Source: Dactylosporangium sucinum
GTDB lineage: Bacteria; Actinomycetota; Actinomycetes; Mycobacteriales; Micromonosporaceae
DNA: 40,634 nt
Assembly: GCF_014647515.1 (NCBI RefSeq)
Contig: NZ_BMPI01000010.1
Span: 86,304 to 126,937, forward strand
Direction: 5' to 3'
Shown here: positions 16,313 to 23,799 of the stretch, piece after piece
Layout: each line of letters starts with the position of its first letter
Numbering within the stretch: position 1 is the first letter of the stretch
Translations under genes and position numbers: made by a program
Notes under the pieces: model-generated
Seen by the model: only the letters and a program-made list of their open reading frames with translations
What the model was told of the DNA's origin: nothing
Databases searched by the model: none

Positions 16313-17434
16313 TCAGGCGTGCCCGGTTGCCGCGCTGGCTGGCTGCTCGTCGGGTTCTTCGCTCGCGGAGTCGGCGAGCTCGTACTCGTTGCAGTCGATG
16401 ACGACCGTCTCGTCGGCCCGGTAGTGCACCAACTGGGCCTGGCTGTCGTCGTCGCGGTAGAGGGAAACCTGCAGGCCGTCACAGTCCTGCGGAGTCTCGG
16501 CGGTGCAGAGTTCGTCGGCATCGCAGGCGATGACGGACTCGACCACGTACCACCCGGGTCCGGTGTAGCACTCCAGGTCGGCGGCCTGCGGGCTGTCGTC
16601 GGTGAGCCACAGCGCCTGCTCGTGCTCGGCCTCCTGATCGATGCCTCCGCCCGCCTCGGTCACCAGGTGAGCGCCGCGCTCGTCGTCGTGCCGGTAGGCC
16701 CCGGCGTGGCTCAGCACCAGCTCGTCAGCGCCGTGCCGCCAGGTCACGCCAGGTGAGGCGATCTGCACCTGCGCGTCGGAGTCAGGCACGTCGCCGTACA
16801 CGTAGTGACGGCCGGGCTCGTAGCCGACGGTGGTTCCCGGCTGGGCGGCGTCGCCGAGGCCGACCGCGCTGGTCGCCTTGCGGACCTGCGCGATCAGGGT
16901 GTCCAGCAGCTCGTCAGGATCGGCGTCGTCGTCGCGGTCGCGGGCCTCGGCGATGTTCTGCACCGCGAGCACGAGGTCGACCAACGGCACGATGATCTCG
17001 GCCTTGGCGCGGCGGTCGGCGCGCAGCTGCTCGTCGTCGGTGGAAGGGGCCGGGCCGGCGGCGTTCATGCCCATGACCGGTCCGGAGTCGCTGGCGGTGT
17101 CGTCCACGATGAACTCCCTGTCGCCGGCGCCGGGGTTGGCGGCGTACGCCTCCCCCACCTGCTTGTGTGCGGTGAGCACCTGGTCGGCGCGGGCCCACGC
17201 CGCGGCCGCGGTGTCGCTGGCCCGCTGGGCGTCCTCCGCCGCGGTGACCACCGCCCCGTCGACACCGTGGGTACGCAGGTCTTCCACGAAGCGCGCGGTG
17301 CTGCCGGTCTGGCCGGCGAACGCGGCGGTCATGGCGGCCGCGAACTGCTGGGCGGAGCCGAGACCGGCCGTCTCGGCCGGGCCGGTCACGGTCGGGCCGG
17401 TCACGGTCGGGCCGGTCACGGTCGGGCCGGTCAC
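16313..17434 (-). CDS. modular protein with shared N-terminal module, third paralogue
   Basis: About 373 residues from the first GTG of a 15-bp tandem repeat; starting at a later repeat would drop 5, 10 or 15 residues. Residues of about 20-110 are the shared helical module (AGLGSAQQFAAAMTAAFAGQ ... EAYAANPGAGD). A linker and a helical pair follow (EIIVPLVDLVLAVQNIAEAR), then an acidic C-terminal domain with several Cys (CYTGPGWYVVESVIACDADE) and a unit ending ETVVIDCNEYEL, reminiscent of the other two paralogues. A 12-codon frame (ATG 17469, strong AGGAG) ends in TGA overlapping this GTG. Confidence 0.65.
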   Translation of the reverse strand: MTGPTVTGPTVTGPTVTGPAETAGLGSAQQFAAAMTAAFAGQTGSTARFVEDLRTHGVDGAVVTAAEDAQRASDTAAAAWARADQVLTAHKQVGEAYAANPGAGDREFIVDDTASDSGPVMGMNAAGPAPSTDDEQLRADRRAKAEIIVPLVDLVLAVQNIAEARDRDDDADPDELLDTLIAQVRKATSAVGLGDAAQPGTTVGYEPGRHYVYGDVPDSDAQVQIASPGVTWRHGADELVLSHAGAYRHDDERGAHLVTEAGGGIDQEAEHEQALWLTDDSPQAADLECYTGPGWYVVESVIACDADELCTAETPQDCDGLQVSLYRDDDSQAQLVHYRADETVVIDCNEYELADSASEEPDEQPASAATGHA

Positions 17435-17443
17435 GGTCGGGCC
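17379..17443. repeat. 15-bp tandem repeat over the start of the 16313-17434 gene
   Basis: Four exact copies of GGGCCGGTCACGGTC plus a partial fifth. On the minus strand each copy contains an in-frame GTG (Val-Thr-Gly-Pro-Thr), so copy-number change keeps the frame but multiplies possible starts. Confidence 0.8.
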
Positions 17444-17476
17444 TGCGTCACGGGGATGACGGTCAGCATGGCACTC

Positions 17477-18166
17477 CTAGAGCATCGTGGCGAGAGCGAC
17501 GGTGAGGGCGGCCGCGCCCACGCCGGCGACGAGCAGGTCGACGGCCAGCCGCACCCGCCGGTATTTGGTCCTGACCGCGCGGGACAGCCAGTGCAGCTGC
17601 TGGGCGTGTTCCCGCTGCGCGGCGGCGGGGTCGGCGGGGTCGCTGGTCAGGCGGGCGAGGACGTCGTCCGCGTCGTCGGCGTCCGCGTACCGGATGAATC
17701 CGTGGTCGCCGTTGAAGCTGGGTCGCACGGCGCTGGCCAGCAGGGCGATGCCCAGGCCGATGAGGGCGACGCACACCCAGCCGGCCACTCCCGCGACGGC
17801 CGGAAGGCTGGTGCGGCTGATCATCGCAAGGACCACGGTGAGGGCGGCGCCGGCGAGGGTGAGCAGGGTGGATGCCTTGGAGTCCACGCGCTTGAGCTCG
17901 GCGCCCACCGCGGCGACGGCTTCGGTCAGTCGGGTCGGCACGGTGCCGCGGCCGCACTGGCTGGCGTGCCCGCCGGCGCTCAGCAGCGCGGCGACGAGGC
18001 TGTCCGCCCCGGTTTCTCCGCAGCCGCTGCACGTCCAGGTCGACACGGCGGTCGGCGCGGCCGCGGCGAGAATGTCGACGGCGGCGCCACCGGCCGTCGG
18101 GATCGTGTGCTTGGTGGTGAAGGTGTGGATGCCCAGTTCGGTGGTGGGATCGCCCGGGTCCGGCAC
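17477..18166 (-). CDS. Pycsar-effector-like two-helix membrane protein with N-terminal Cys motif
   Basis: Encodes 229 residues. The N-terminal about 75 residues include CSGCGETG and a later HASQCG, possibly a metal site. From residue 80 the pattern fits the Pycsar TM effector family: a helix with AELKRVDSKASTLLTLAGAA, a hydrophobic pair (about 100-115 and 125-145), VRPSF, YADADDADDVLARL, and a long helix HAQQLHWLSRAVRTKYRRVR leading into a last hydrophobic helix. Known members damage the membrane on sensing cyclic pyrimidine nucleotides made by a paired cyclase; no cyclase is seen here. GTG 18166 has AAGGAGA; a GATAC-N6-GTATC operator lies upstream. Confidence 0.6.
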   Translation of the reverse strand: MPDPGDPTTELGIHTFTTKHTIPTAGGAAVDILAAAAPTAVSTWTCSGCGETGADSLVAALLSAGGHASQCGRGTVPTRLTEAVAAVGAELKRVDSKASTLLTLAGAALTVVLAMISRTSLPAVAGVAGWVCVALIGLGIALLASAVRPSFNGDHGFIRYADADDADDVLARLTSDPADPAAAQREHAQQLHWLSRAVRTKYRRVRLAVDLLVAGVGAAALTVALATML

Positions 18167-18193
18167 GTCGTCTCCTTAATCGGTGTCGATGCT

Positions 18194-18209
18194 GATACGG
18201 CACGGTATC
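18194..18209. promoter_or_regulatory. operator-like palindrome GATAC-N6-GTATC
   Basis: GATACGGCACGGTATC, perfect arms, 28 nt upstream of the GTG at 18166. On the minus strand it continues GTATCAGCA, matching the flanks at 22620 and, partly, 23729. Confidence 0.6.
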
Positions 18210-18303
18210 GGCGGTGTAGGACCGGAACGGCGGGTCCGCGATTGCCGCCATGTGCGCCGGCCGCCGGTCGACCGGCCCGGCGCGGCACGACGGCGGTCTA
18301 TGA

Positions 18304-18612
18304 TCAGGCGCAGTCCGGCGAGGGCCGGTGTGCGTCCGACCCCGGTCCCCCGTCCGGGGTCGGGCCCGGCTCCTCCAGTGCGCGCATCCGGGCCGGCCCG
18401 CGGCGCGGGTCGACGACGCGGCAGTCGGGCATCAGCTCGCCGGTGTCCTCGAAGACGATCACCCCGTTGCACAGCAGGTTCCATCCCTGCTCCGGGTGCG
18501 ATGCCACGACGCGGGCCGCCCCGTGGTCGACCGCGCCCGACGGCGGGCACGGCGGCTGATGCGCGCACGTGGTGGTGGCGGACTGGCAGACGGCGAGTTC
18601 GGCGGTGGGCAT
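18304..18612 (-). CDS. DUF5999 family protein
   Basis: Encodes 102 residues. The core TTCAHQPPCPPSGAVDHGAA, SHPEQGWNLLCNGVIVFEDT and GELMPDC is the signature of DUF5999, a small Cys/His-containing protein widespread in Streptomyces and relatives; the function is unknown. An N-terminal extension (MPTAELAVCQSA) and a longer Pro/Gly-rich tail are unusual. ATG 18612 has a GAGAGGAAA site and lies only 13 bp after the helicase stop, so it is probably in the same operon. Confidence 0.75.
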   Translation of the reverse strand: MPTAELAVCQSATTTCAHQPPCPPSGAVDHGAARVVASHPEQGWNLLCNGVIVFEDTGELMPDCRVVDPRRGPARMRALEEPGPTPDGGPGSDAHRPSPDCA

Positions 18613-18624
18613 GGGCGTTTCCTC

Positions 18625-21450
18625 TCAGATGGACGGATCGGCCGCGGTGGCGACCAGCTCGAGTTGGGACCAGCCGTTGGTGGGCGGCGGGCCCGGTGAT
18701 GCGGCGACGGGCTGGCTGTGCCGGCGCAGCACGTCGGTGGCCAGGGCCTTGATGCGGTCCACGCCGGCGGTGTTGACGGGGGTGGCCAGGTCGGCGTCCG
18801 GATCGACGAGCGGGTCGGCCTGCTGGCGTTTGAGGTCGAGGACCTCGGCCATCGGCGGGTCGGAGCCGTCGTCGCTGACCATGAAGTAGGCCAGCACCGG
18901 CTCGGTCTGCCCGTCGCGGTTGAGCCGGCCGATGGCTTGGGCGTGCACGCCCGGGCTCCAGTCGAGCTCGCCGAAGACCACGACGTTGCAGTAGTCCTGC
19001 AGGCCGTCGAGACCGGCTCCGGAGCGCAGCGACATCATCAGCACCCGTGAGGTGCCGGCCTTGAACAGCTCGACGCTGCGCTGTTTCTCCGCCGGGGACT
19101 CGGTGCCGGTGTAGAGCGTCGGGTAGAAGTCGCGCAGCTCGTTGATCCAGATGTCGTAGCAGTTGTGAACCACGGTGAAGTCGCCCAGCAGAAACAGGTT
19201 GTCGCCGTCGACCTCGAAACCGTGGTATTCGCCCTCGCCAGCCGGCTCGATGCGGAAGCCGGTCCTGAGCACGTTCTTCTGCCCGGCCCGGGCTGCGGCC
19301 CGCTTCCGGCGGACCCGCATGGGGAGCGCCGTTAGGTCCCCCGAGATGCTGACGGAGTAGTAGGTTCCCGTCGCATATCCCGTTGTGACCTGCTTCTCCG
19401 CGATGTACGCGGCAATGCCGAGCGACCGGGCGAGGAAGGCAACGTCGGCGGCCAGAGCTGCGGACTTCGTGGTGTAGGACGCGCTGCCGACGCCGTTGCC
19501 TCGATACACGTGCCCGTCGGAGTCGATCAGACCCGCCAGCAGTTGTCGCCGGTCCTCCACGGGAGCAGTCAGGTAGGACGGCGGGATGCGCTTGGCGCTG
19601 CCCAGCCCCAGCGCCCGGTAGTGGCGCAGCAGCACGTGGCGGTTCTTTGGTCCCTGCAACCCAGAAGAGAGTGCGAGCTGCTTCGCCGCGCTGGCACCGG
19701 ACGCGCCCGGAGCGGCCCAGACGGACAACGAGAGACCATGCCGGGCGGCGACCCCGCGCAGCTCTGCCTCCACCTCCGCGTCAGCCGACGCGACTCGGAA
19801 GTCCTTCAGGCTCGCCGCGCCGTCGCCTAGCCAGTAGCCCATCAGCCACGGCTCCAGGGCGGGAAGCTCGCCGTCGAAGGTCACCGTTTCCGCGCGGTAC
19901 AACGTCCGAGCACGCTGCCAGCGTGCGGGGGCCTCCGCGTATTCACGGGCGGTCACCTTCTCGTACCGGCGGCCGTTCCAGACGGTCAGGATGTGGTTCT
20001 CACTGCACACCCAGGGCTGGCCCTTGTTCGGAACGATCCGGTAGAGCTTCCCGGCGCCCTTGGTGAGCGACAGGACGGTACGCGGCGTCGAGTTAGGGCC
20101 CATGACCTGCTCGCCCTCGCGCACGTCCTCCACGTTCTTGACGGAGCCGTCGTACATAAGCACCTCGGTGCCGGGGGCGAAACACTCGCGGTGCCAGCCG
20201 AGCAGCAGCACGCGCTGCTCCGACTCGAGCAGCAGGCGCACGAAGCCGGCGACGAACGGTGCCTTCGCCACGCCGGTGGCGTGGCGGATGCGCATGTCGA
20301 GCTTGCCGGCGGCCTGGAAGCGGACCTGCCGGTCGGCGGCGGTCAGCACCAGGCGGGCCATCTCGGCGGCGTCGCCGGACAGCTGGCGGAGCCGCTCGTG
20401 GTCGGTGTCGACCGGCTGCTCGATCCGGATCACCTCGGGCAGTTCCCGGCCGACGTCGGCGCGGGTGCGGCGCAGCATCACGCCGGTGTCGCGCAGGTAC
20501 GTGCCGAGCGCGGCCGGGTCGGCCACCTTGACCTTGCCGTTGCTGGGGTCCAGGCCGCGGCACCATTCGCGGCTGAACTCCTCGCGGGTGCCGAGTGCGT
20601 CGCGGTCGAGGATGCTCACGATGGTGTGGATCTCGTCGCCCCAGTTGTAGACGGGCGTAGCGGTCAACCCGACCCGGAAGGTCGCCTCGTCGGCGATCGC
20701 CGCGCCGGCGATGCCCTTCTGGGCGCGGTCGCCGCGGCGCAGCTCCTGCATCTCGTCGAAGATGACGCAGCGGACCCGGCCGGCCAGGTGGTCGCCCCAT
20801 CCGGCGAGCTTGCTGTAGCTCATGATCAGCACGTCGGGGTCGCGGTTGTCCGGCATCCTGGCGGCCAGGTCGTACGGCGTGCGGCCGGTGACGATGTGCC
20901 CGCGGAGCCAGGGCAGGGACTTCTCCAGCTCGCCGAGCCACTGGGCGGGCAGGGCGGTGAGGGTGACGACGAGGGCGGGCAGCGCGGCGGGGTTGCGCAG
21001 TACCAGCAGCGAGGTGAAGGTCTTGCCCAGGCCGAGGTCGTCGACGAGCAGCAGCCGGCCGGTCGCGTGCACCAGGTCGGCGGCCTGCTGCTGGTAGGCC
21101 CGGGCGGGCCGGGCGGGCTCGCGCCAGCCGTACTGCGGCTGGTGACCTTCCAGGATCCGCAGCACGGTGTCTTCGGTGTTGCGGTGCCCGGTGGCACGCG
21201 CCTCGAGCCGGGCCAGGCTGACGGCGTCGGCCGGCGCCAACGGCCAGCGGTCCATGAACCACTGCAGGTCGCGGGAGCTTTGCGGGGTATCGGCCAGCAT
21301 CGCGACGCGGGTGCGGTCCTGGCGCAGCTGGGGAAAGACCCGCTTGAGCCGGGTCATCACGTGCGGCTGCGCGGCGATGGCCCAGTAGGTGCGCCGGTCG
21401 CCGTCGGCCTCGGCCGGGACGTACTTGAACGAGCCGTACGTGGCGGCCAT
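18625..21450 (-). CDS. SNF2-family DNA helicase/ATPase interrupted by an intein
   Basis: Encodes 941 residues including a 341-residue intein. Host motifs: DDLGLGKT (Walker A, 137-144), FDEMQ (Walker B, 231-235), LTATP (262-266), and in the C-lobe MMSLRSGAGLDGLQ and QAIGRLNRDGQ (motif VI). Spliced product is about 600 residues, a compact SNF2-like translocase. The intein sits at WHRE/CYDIW, between the two lobes. ATG 21450 overlaps the stop of the upstream nuclease gene (TGATG), so nuclease and helicase are co-translated. A role in DNA remodelling, phage defence or element maintenance is inference. Confidence 0.85.
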   Translation of the reverse strand: MAATYGSFKYVPAEADGDRRTYWAIAAQPHVMTRLKRVFPQLRQDRTRVAMLADTPQSSRDLQWFMDRWPLAPADAVSLARLEARATGHRNTEDTVLRILEGHQPQYGWREPARPARAYQQQAADLVHATGRLLLVDDLGLGKTFTSLLVLRNPAALPALVVTLTALPAQWLGELEKSLPWLRGHIVTGRTPYDLAARMPDNRDPDVLIMSYSKLAGWGDHLAGRVRCVIFDEMQELRRGDRAQKGIAGAAIADEATFRVGLTATPVYNWGDEIHTIVSILDRDALGTREEFSREWCRGLDPSNGKVKVADPAALGTYLRDTGVMLRRTRADVGRELPEVIRIEQPVDTDHERLRQLSGDAAEMARLVLTAADRQVRFQAAGKLDMRIRHATGVAKAPFVAGFVRLLLESEQRVLLLGWHRECFAPGTEVLMYDGSVKNVEDVREGEQVMGPNSTPRTVLSLTKGAGKLYRIVPNKGQPWVCSENHILTVWNGRRYEKVTAREYAEAPARWQRARTLYRAETVTFDGELPALEPWLMGYWLGDGAASLKDFRVASADAEVEAELRGVAARHGLSLSVWAAPGASGASAAKQLALSSGLQGPKNRHVLLRHYRALGLGSAKRIPPSYLTAPVEDRRQLLAGLIDSDGHVYRGNGVGSASYTTKSAALAADVAFLARSLGIAAYIAEKQVTTGYATGTYYSVSISGDLTALPMRVRRKRAAARAGQKNVLRTGFRIEPAGEGEYHGFEVDGDNLFLLGDFTVVHNCYDIWINELRDFYPTLYTGTESPAEKQRSVELFKAGTSRVLMMSLRSGAGLDGLQDYCNVVVFGELDWSPGVHAQAIGRLNRDGQTEPVLAYFMVSDDGSDPPMAEVLDLKRQQADPLVDPDADLATPVNTAGVDRIKALATDVLRRHSQPVAASPGPPPTNGWSQLELVATAADPSI
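19162..20184 (-). other. intein with LAGLIDADG homing endonuclease, inside the SNF2 gene
   Basis: Helicase residues 423-763. It begins with Cys (CFAPGTEVLMYDGSVKNVED, splicing block A), has SENHILTVWNG as block B, LLAGLIDSDGHVYRGNG as a LAGLIDADG motif, and ends GFEVDGDNLFLLGDFTVVHN followed by Cys764 (blocks F and G, with His762-Asn763 and a Cys +1 residue). All splicing residues are present, so it should be active. Only one clear LAGLIDADG helix is obvious; a second may be degenerate near PWLMGYWLGDGAA. Confidence 0.9.
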
Positions 21451-21815
21451 CAGAGTCCACCTCGCAGGACCAGCACGGTCACCGGGACGTCGCCGAGGAC
21501 GGCGGGCGCGCCGGCGGCGTGCCGGGCGCGGGTGGTGACCAGCAGTAGCGCGCGGATGTCGGGGCGGCGGGCGTAGCGCTGCAGCTGCCGCCAGACGGCG
21601 AAAGCCTCGCCGTCGACCTTGACCTCGATGCCGATCCCCCCGGCGACAAGGAAGTCGATACGGCACCGGTCACCGAGCGGCACCTCACGTCGGGCTGTCA
21701 CTCCCCCGGCGGCCAGCACCGCGGCGATGCCGTCGTGCAGCTGCAGCTCGTCGCGGTAGCGGTACCGTGCGCTGCCGATGCGGATGGCCAGCGCGGCGAC
21801 GTCGGCCGCGGTCAT
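21450..21815 (-). CDS. PD-(D/E)XK nuclease-like protein
   Basis: Encodes 121 residues from MTAADVAALAIRIG. The core is DELQLHDGIAAVL, then DRCRIDFLVAGGIGIEVKVD, with the Asp ... Glu-x-Lys signature of the restriction-endonuclease fold (Asp, 9 residues, Glu-x-Lys), then helices and a final strand. It is a stand-alone small nuclease domain of the VRR/GxxExxY-like size. Its ATG overlaps the stop of DUF1643 and its stop overlaps the helicase ATG, so all three are translationally coupled. It likely cuts or recognises DNA together with the helicase (inference). Confidence 0.7.
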   Translation of the reverse strand: MTAADVAALAIRIGSARYRYRDELQLHDGIAAVLAAGGVTARREVPLGDRCRIDFLVAGGIGIEVKVDGEAFAVWRQLQRYARRPDIRALLLVTTRARHAAGAPAVLGDVPVTVLVLRGGL

Positions 21816-22585
21816 TGGCGGCCGCCGAAGGGCACGGGCGTCAGCGCGGCCGGCAGGCGCAGCGGGTGGTGCGGGTGCCCCTGGCCGGTCACCCGCAGGC
21901 AGAGCGGCTCGACGCCCTCGGACCGCAGCAGCTCCAGGACCTGGCGGTCGCGCTCGTGCAGGCTGCCGTGGCTGCCCCACGCCACGACGACGCGGCCGCG
22001 GTCGGTGCGCGGGTCACGCAGCCGGGCGGCCAGCACCGCGTCGTTGTCGGCGCCGACCGGCCGGGGGTGCGTGTAGAGCTGCCGCGGGTCGGTGGAGCGC
22101 AGCGCGAAGAGGTTGAGCACGAGCAGGCCGCCGGCGCCCCAGCGGTGCGCGTAGCCACGGCACCGGCGGATGGTGTTGTCGGTGACGGTGGCCGTGGCGG
22201 TCGAGGGGTTGAGCATGACGAAGGTGACCCGCGGCCGGGCGAGGTCCCAGTCGCGGGTCAGGGCGTAGCGGTATCGGCTGTCGGCCGACAGGTGCACGCC
22301 GGCGAGGTCCTCCCCCGCGTGCAGAGCGGGCTGCAGGAGCACCTCGTCGTGCTCGGCGTCCCATCGGGTGCAGTGGGTGCGGCGGGCGCCGGCGGCGAGC
22401 TCCTCATCGGTGGCCACGGTGACCGACCAGCCCATCCCGTCGGGGCGGGCGGTCTGCACGTCCAGGACGGTGTACTCCTCACCGCCGGTGCGGTAGCGCC
22501 CGCCGACGCGCCGCGGGCCGATCCCGGTCGTGATCCAGCCCGGCGCATGCGGCGCCGGGTGGTGGGGGGTGCGGACCGTCGTCAT
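21812..22585 (-). CDS. DUF1643 domain protein
   Basis: Encodes 257 residues. The N-terminal about 95 residues are a separate beta-rich domain (GRYRTGGEEYTVLDVQ). The DUF1643 domain starts near RYRYALTRDWD and shows VTFVMLNPSTATA, DNTIRRCRGYAHRW, LLVLNLFALRSTDP and VVVAWGSHG, the family's signatures; its function is unknown, and it is common in phages and mobile elements. ATG 22585 is the start; upstream lies a near-perfect GATAC-N6-GTTAC palindrome. It is the first gene of a coupled operon with the nuclease and SNF2 helicase. Confidence 0.8.
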   Translation of the reverse strand: MTTVRTPHHPAPHAPGWITTGIGPRRVGGRYRTGGEEYTVLDVQTARPDGMGWSVTVATDEELAAGARRTHCTRWDAEHDEVLLQPALHAGEDLAGVHLSADSRYRYALTRDWDLARPRVTFVMLNPSTATATVTDNTIRRCRGYAHRWGAGGLLVLNLFALRSTDPRQLYTHPRPVGADNDAVLAARLRDPRTDRGRVVVAWGSHGSLHERDRQVLELLRSEGVEPLCLRVTGQGHPHHPLRLPAALTPVPFGGRQ

Positions 22586-22619
22586 GTGTTGACTCCTACC
22601 GATTCCCTACGTCATTGCT

Positions 22620-22635
22620 GATACTGCTCAGTTAC
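22620..22635. promoter_or_regulatory. imperfect GATAC-N6-GTTAC palindrome
   Basis: One mismatch from the operator found at 11646, 18194 and 23729. It lies 35 nt upstream of the DUF1643 ATG and on the minus strand continues into GTATCAGCA. Confidence 0.45.
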
Positions 22636-22669
22636 AGAAGTCACTGGGCAGTGGCCGGCCCCGGACGGT

Positions 22670-22903
22670 TCAGTCGTCGGGTAGGGCGGTGAGCGAGCGC
22701 TCGTCGACGTGTTCGAGCACCGGCCGGCCGTCGCGCAGCAGGACGTGGTACACGTCGGCGTACACGCCGAAGTCGATCTCGGCCGCCCAGCACGGGTCGC
22801 ACGGACAGCGCGGCCCCACGGTGTAGATGCCGTGCTCGGCGACCATATGGCCGTGGTAGTGCACCCGGGTACCGGGCTGGAACTCGATGCTTCGCCGCCG
22901 CAT
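22670..22903 (-). CDS. small protein with Cys/His-containing strand region
   Basis: Encodes 77 residues from MRRRSIEFQPGTRVHYHGHM. It is a small beta-rich protein with GPRCPCDPCWAAEIDF in the middle (three Cys within six residues) and an acidic end. The pattern resembles a short SH3-like or barrel protein. No family was recognised. ATG 22903 has GGAGG eleven nt upstream. It is the third gene of the leftward set that begins at 23711. Confidence 0.6.
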   Translation of the reverse strand: MRRRSIEFQPGTRVHYHGHMVAEHGIYTVGPRCPCDPCWAAEIDFGVYADVYHVLLRDGRPVLEHVDERSLTALPDD

Positions 22904-23028
22904 AGGACGTCCTCCGTGTCGACCGCATCGGCACCGCGGCCCGCGCACGCGCCGCCCGAGGGCGCCGGCTCGCGGGCCGTGGTGGGTGATTGCCGCCGTG
23001 CAGAACCCGCCGCGGCGCCGGGCCGCGT

Positions 23029-23454
23029 TCAGCGCCACGTCCGCGCCGGATCGGGTTCCTCGTGGACGACGTGGAACACGAACGGCGCCTCGGCCCGATG
23101 CCACAGCGCGTGCCAGACCAGCGCGATCAGGGCGAACAGGCCGGCGGCGGCGAGCGCGGCGGGGATCGTCCACGCCGGGCCGAGGGGCAGGGCGTCGAAG
23201 CGGTGGCCGCCGAGCACCTGGCCGACGGCGTAGGAGAGGTCGGCGCCCACGGCGACCGGGACGCTGGCCAGGCCGGCCAGCAGCATCCGGGTGCGGTAGC
23301 AGGCCCCGGGGTGCTCGACCTCCGGGTGCAGCAGGGCCGCGCGTGACAGCCACGGCGGATCCTCGCCGGCCAGCCAGGCGGCGATGGCCGCCTCCCGTCG
23401 AGCCGAGTCCGGCGACTCGGCGCCGGCCACCTGCGGCGCGGTGTCGATGCTCAT
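23029..23454 (-). CDS. membrane protein, unknown
   Basis: Encodes 141 residues from MSIDTAPQVAGAESPDSARR. The N-terminal about 50 residues are soluble with an acidic helix (REAAIAAWLAGEDPPWLSRA). Hydrophobic segments lie at about 58-75 and 92-118, followed by a charged tail (VVHEEPDPARTWR). Its ATG overlaps the previous stop (ATGA), so it is translationally coupled to the 23451-23711 gene. No known family. Confidence 0.6.
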   Translation of the reverse strand: MSIDTAPQVAGAESPDSARREAAIAAWLAGEDPPWLSRAALLHPEVEHPGACYRTRMLLAGLASVPVAVGADLSYAVGQVLGGHRFDALPLGPAWTIPAALAAAGLFALIALVWHALWHRAEAPFVFHVVHEEPDPARTWR

Positions 23455-23711
23455 GCGACGTCCTTCCCGCTGGCCGCCTCGCGGTCGGCCAGCGCGGTGA
23501 TGAGGATGGCCAGCGCGGCCTCGTCGCAGCACACACCGCGCACGGGACCGGTCTGGTCGGTGAGGAACAGCTGCAGCCGGTCGGCGAGGTCGCCGGGCTG
23601 CCGGCACTGCGGTGAGTTCAGGAACAGGTCGACCAGCTCGCCGGTCGACCAGTCACTGCTCGTGTCGAGACGGGTGTTGGACCAGATCGTGAGGGTGCCC
23701 AAGGCGCCCAT
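23451..23711 (-). CDS. small protein, unknown, first gene of a leftward operon
   Basis: Encodes 86 residues from MGALGTLTIWSNTRLDTSSD. It has a polar N-terminus, a helical middle (LVDLFLNSPQCRQPGDLADR) and a hydrophobic-helical end (EAALAILITALADREAASG). Two adjacent Cys (GVCCDEA) occur. AAGGAGG lies 4 nt before ATG 23711; GTG 23714 is an alternative. A perfect GATAC-N6-GTATC site lies just upstream, so expression is probably controlled by the shared regulator. Confidence 0.55.
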   Translation of the reverse strand: MGALGTLTIWSNTRLDTSSDWSTGELVDLFLNSPQCRQPGDLADRLQLFLTDQTGPVRGVCCDEAALAILITALADREAASGKDVA

Positions 23712-23728
23712 CACACCTCCTTACTTCT

Positions 23729-23744
23729 GATACTTTTGCGTATC
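23729..23744. promoter_or_regulatory. operator-like palindrome GATAC-N6-GTATC between divergent genes
   Basis: GATACTTTTGCGTATC, perfect arms, in the 88-bp gap between the leftward gene at 23711 and the rightward recombinase-like gene at 23800. A second, weaker GATAC-N6-GTCAC lies at 23770-23785, overlapping a possible -10 for the rightward gene. Confidence 0.6.
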
Positions 23745-23799
23745 AGTGGCGACCGTAGCACGGTGTTCCGATACTCAGAGGTCACGGAAGCAGAGGGGT

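Noticed and set aside
19993..21576. Plus-strand frame of over 500 codons opposite the helicase
   Set aside because: The minus strand encodes complete SNF2 and intein motifs; the plus frame is low-complexity Gly/Val/Ala-rich.
17477..21815. Complete Pycsar or CBASS operon
   Set aside because: No cyclase or nucleotidyltransferase gene is present among the neighbours.
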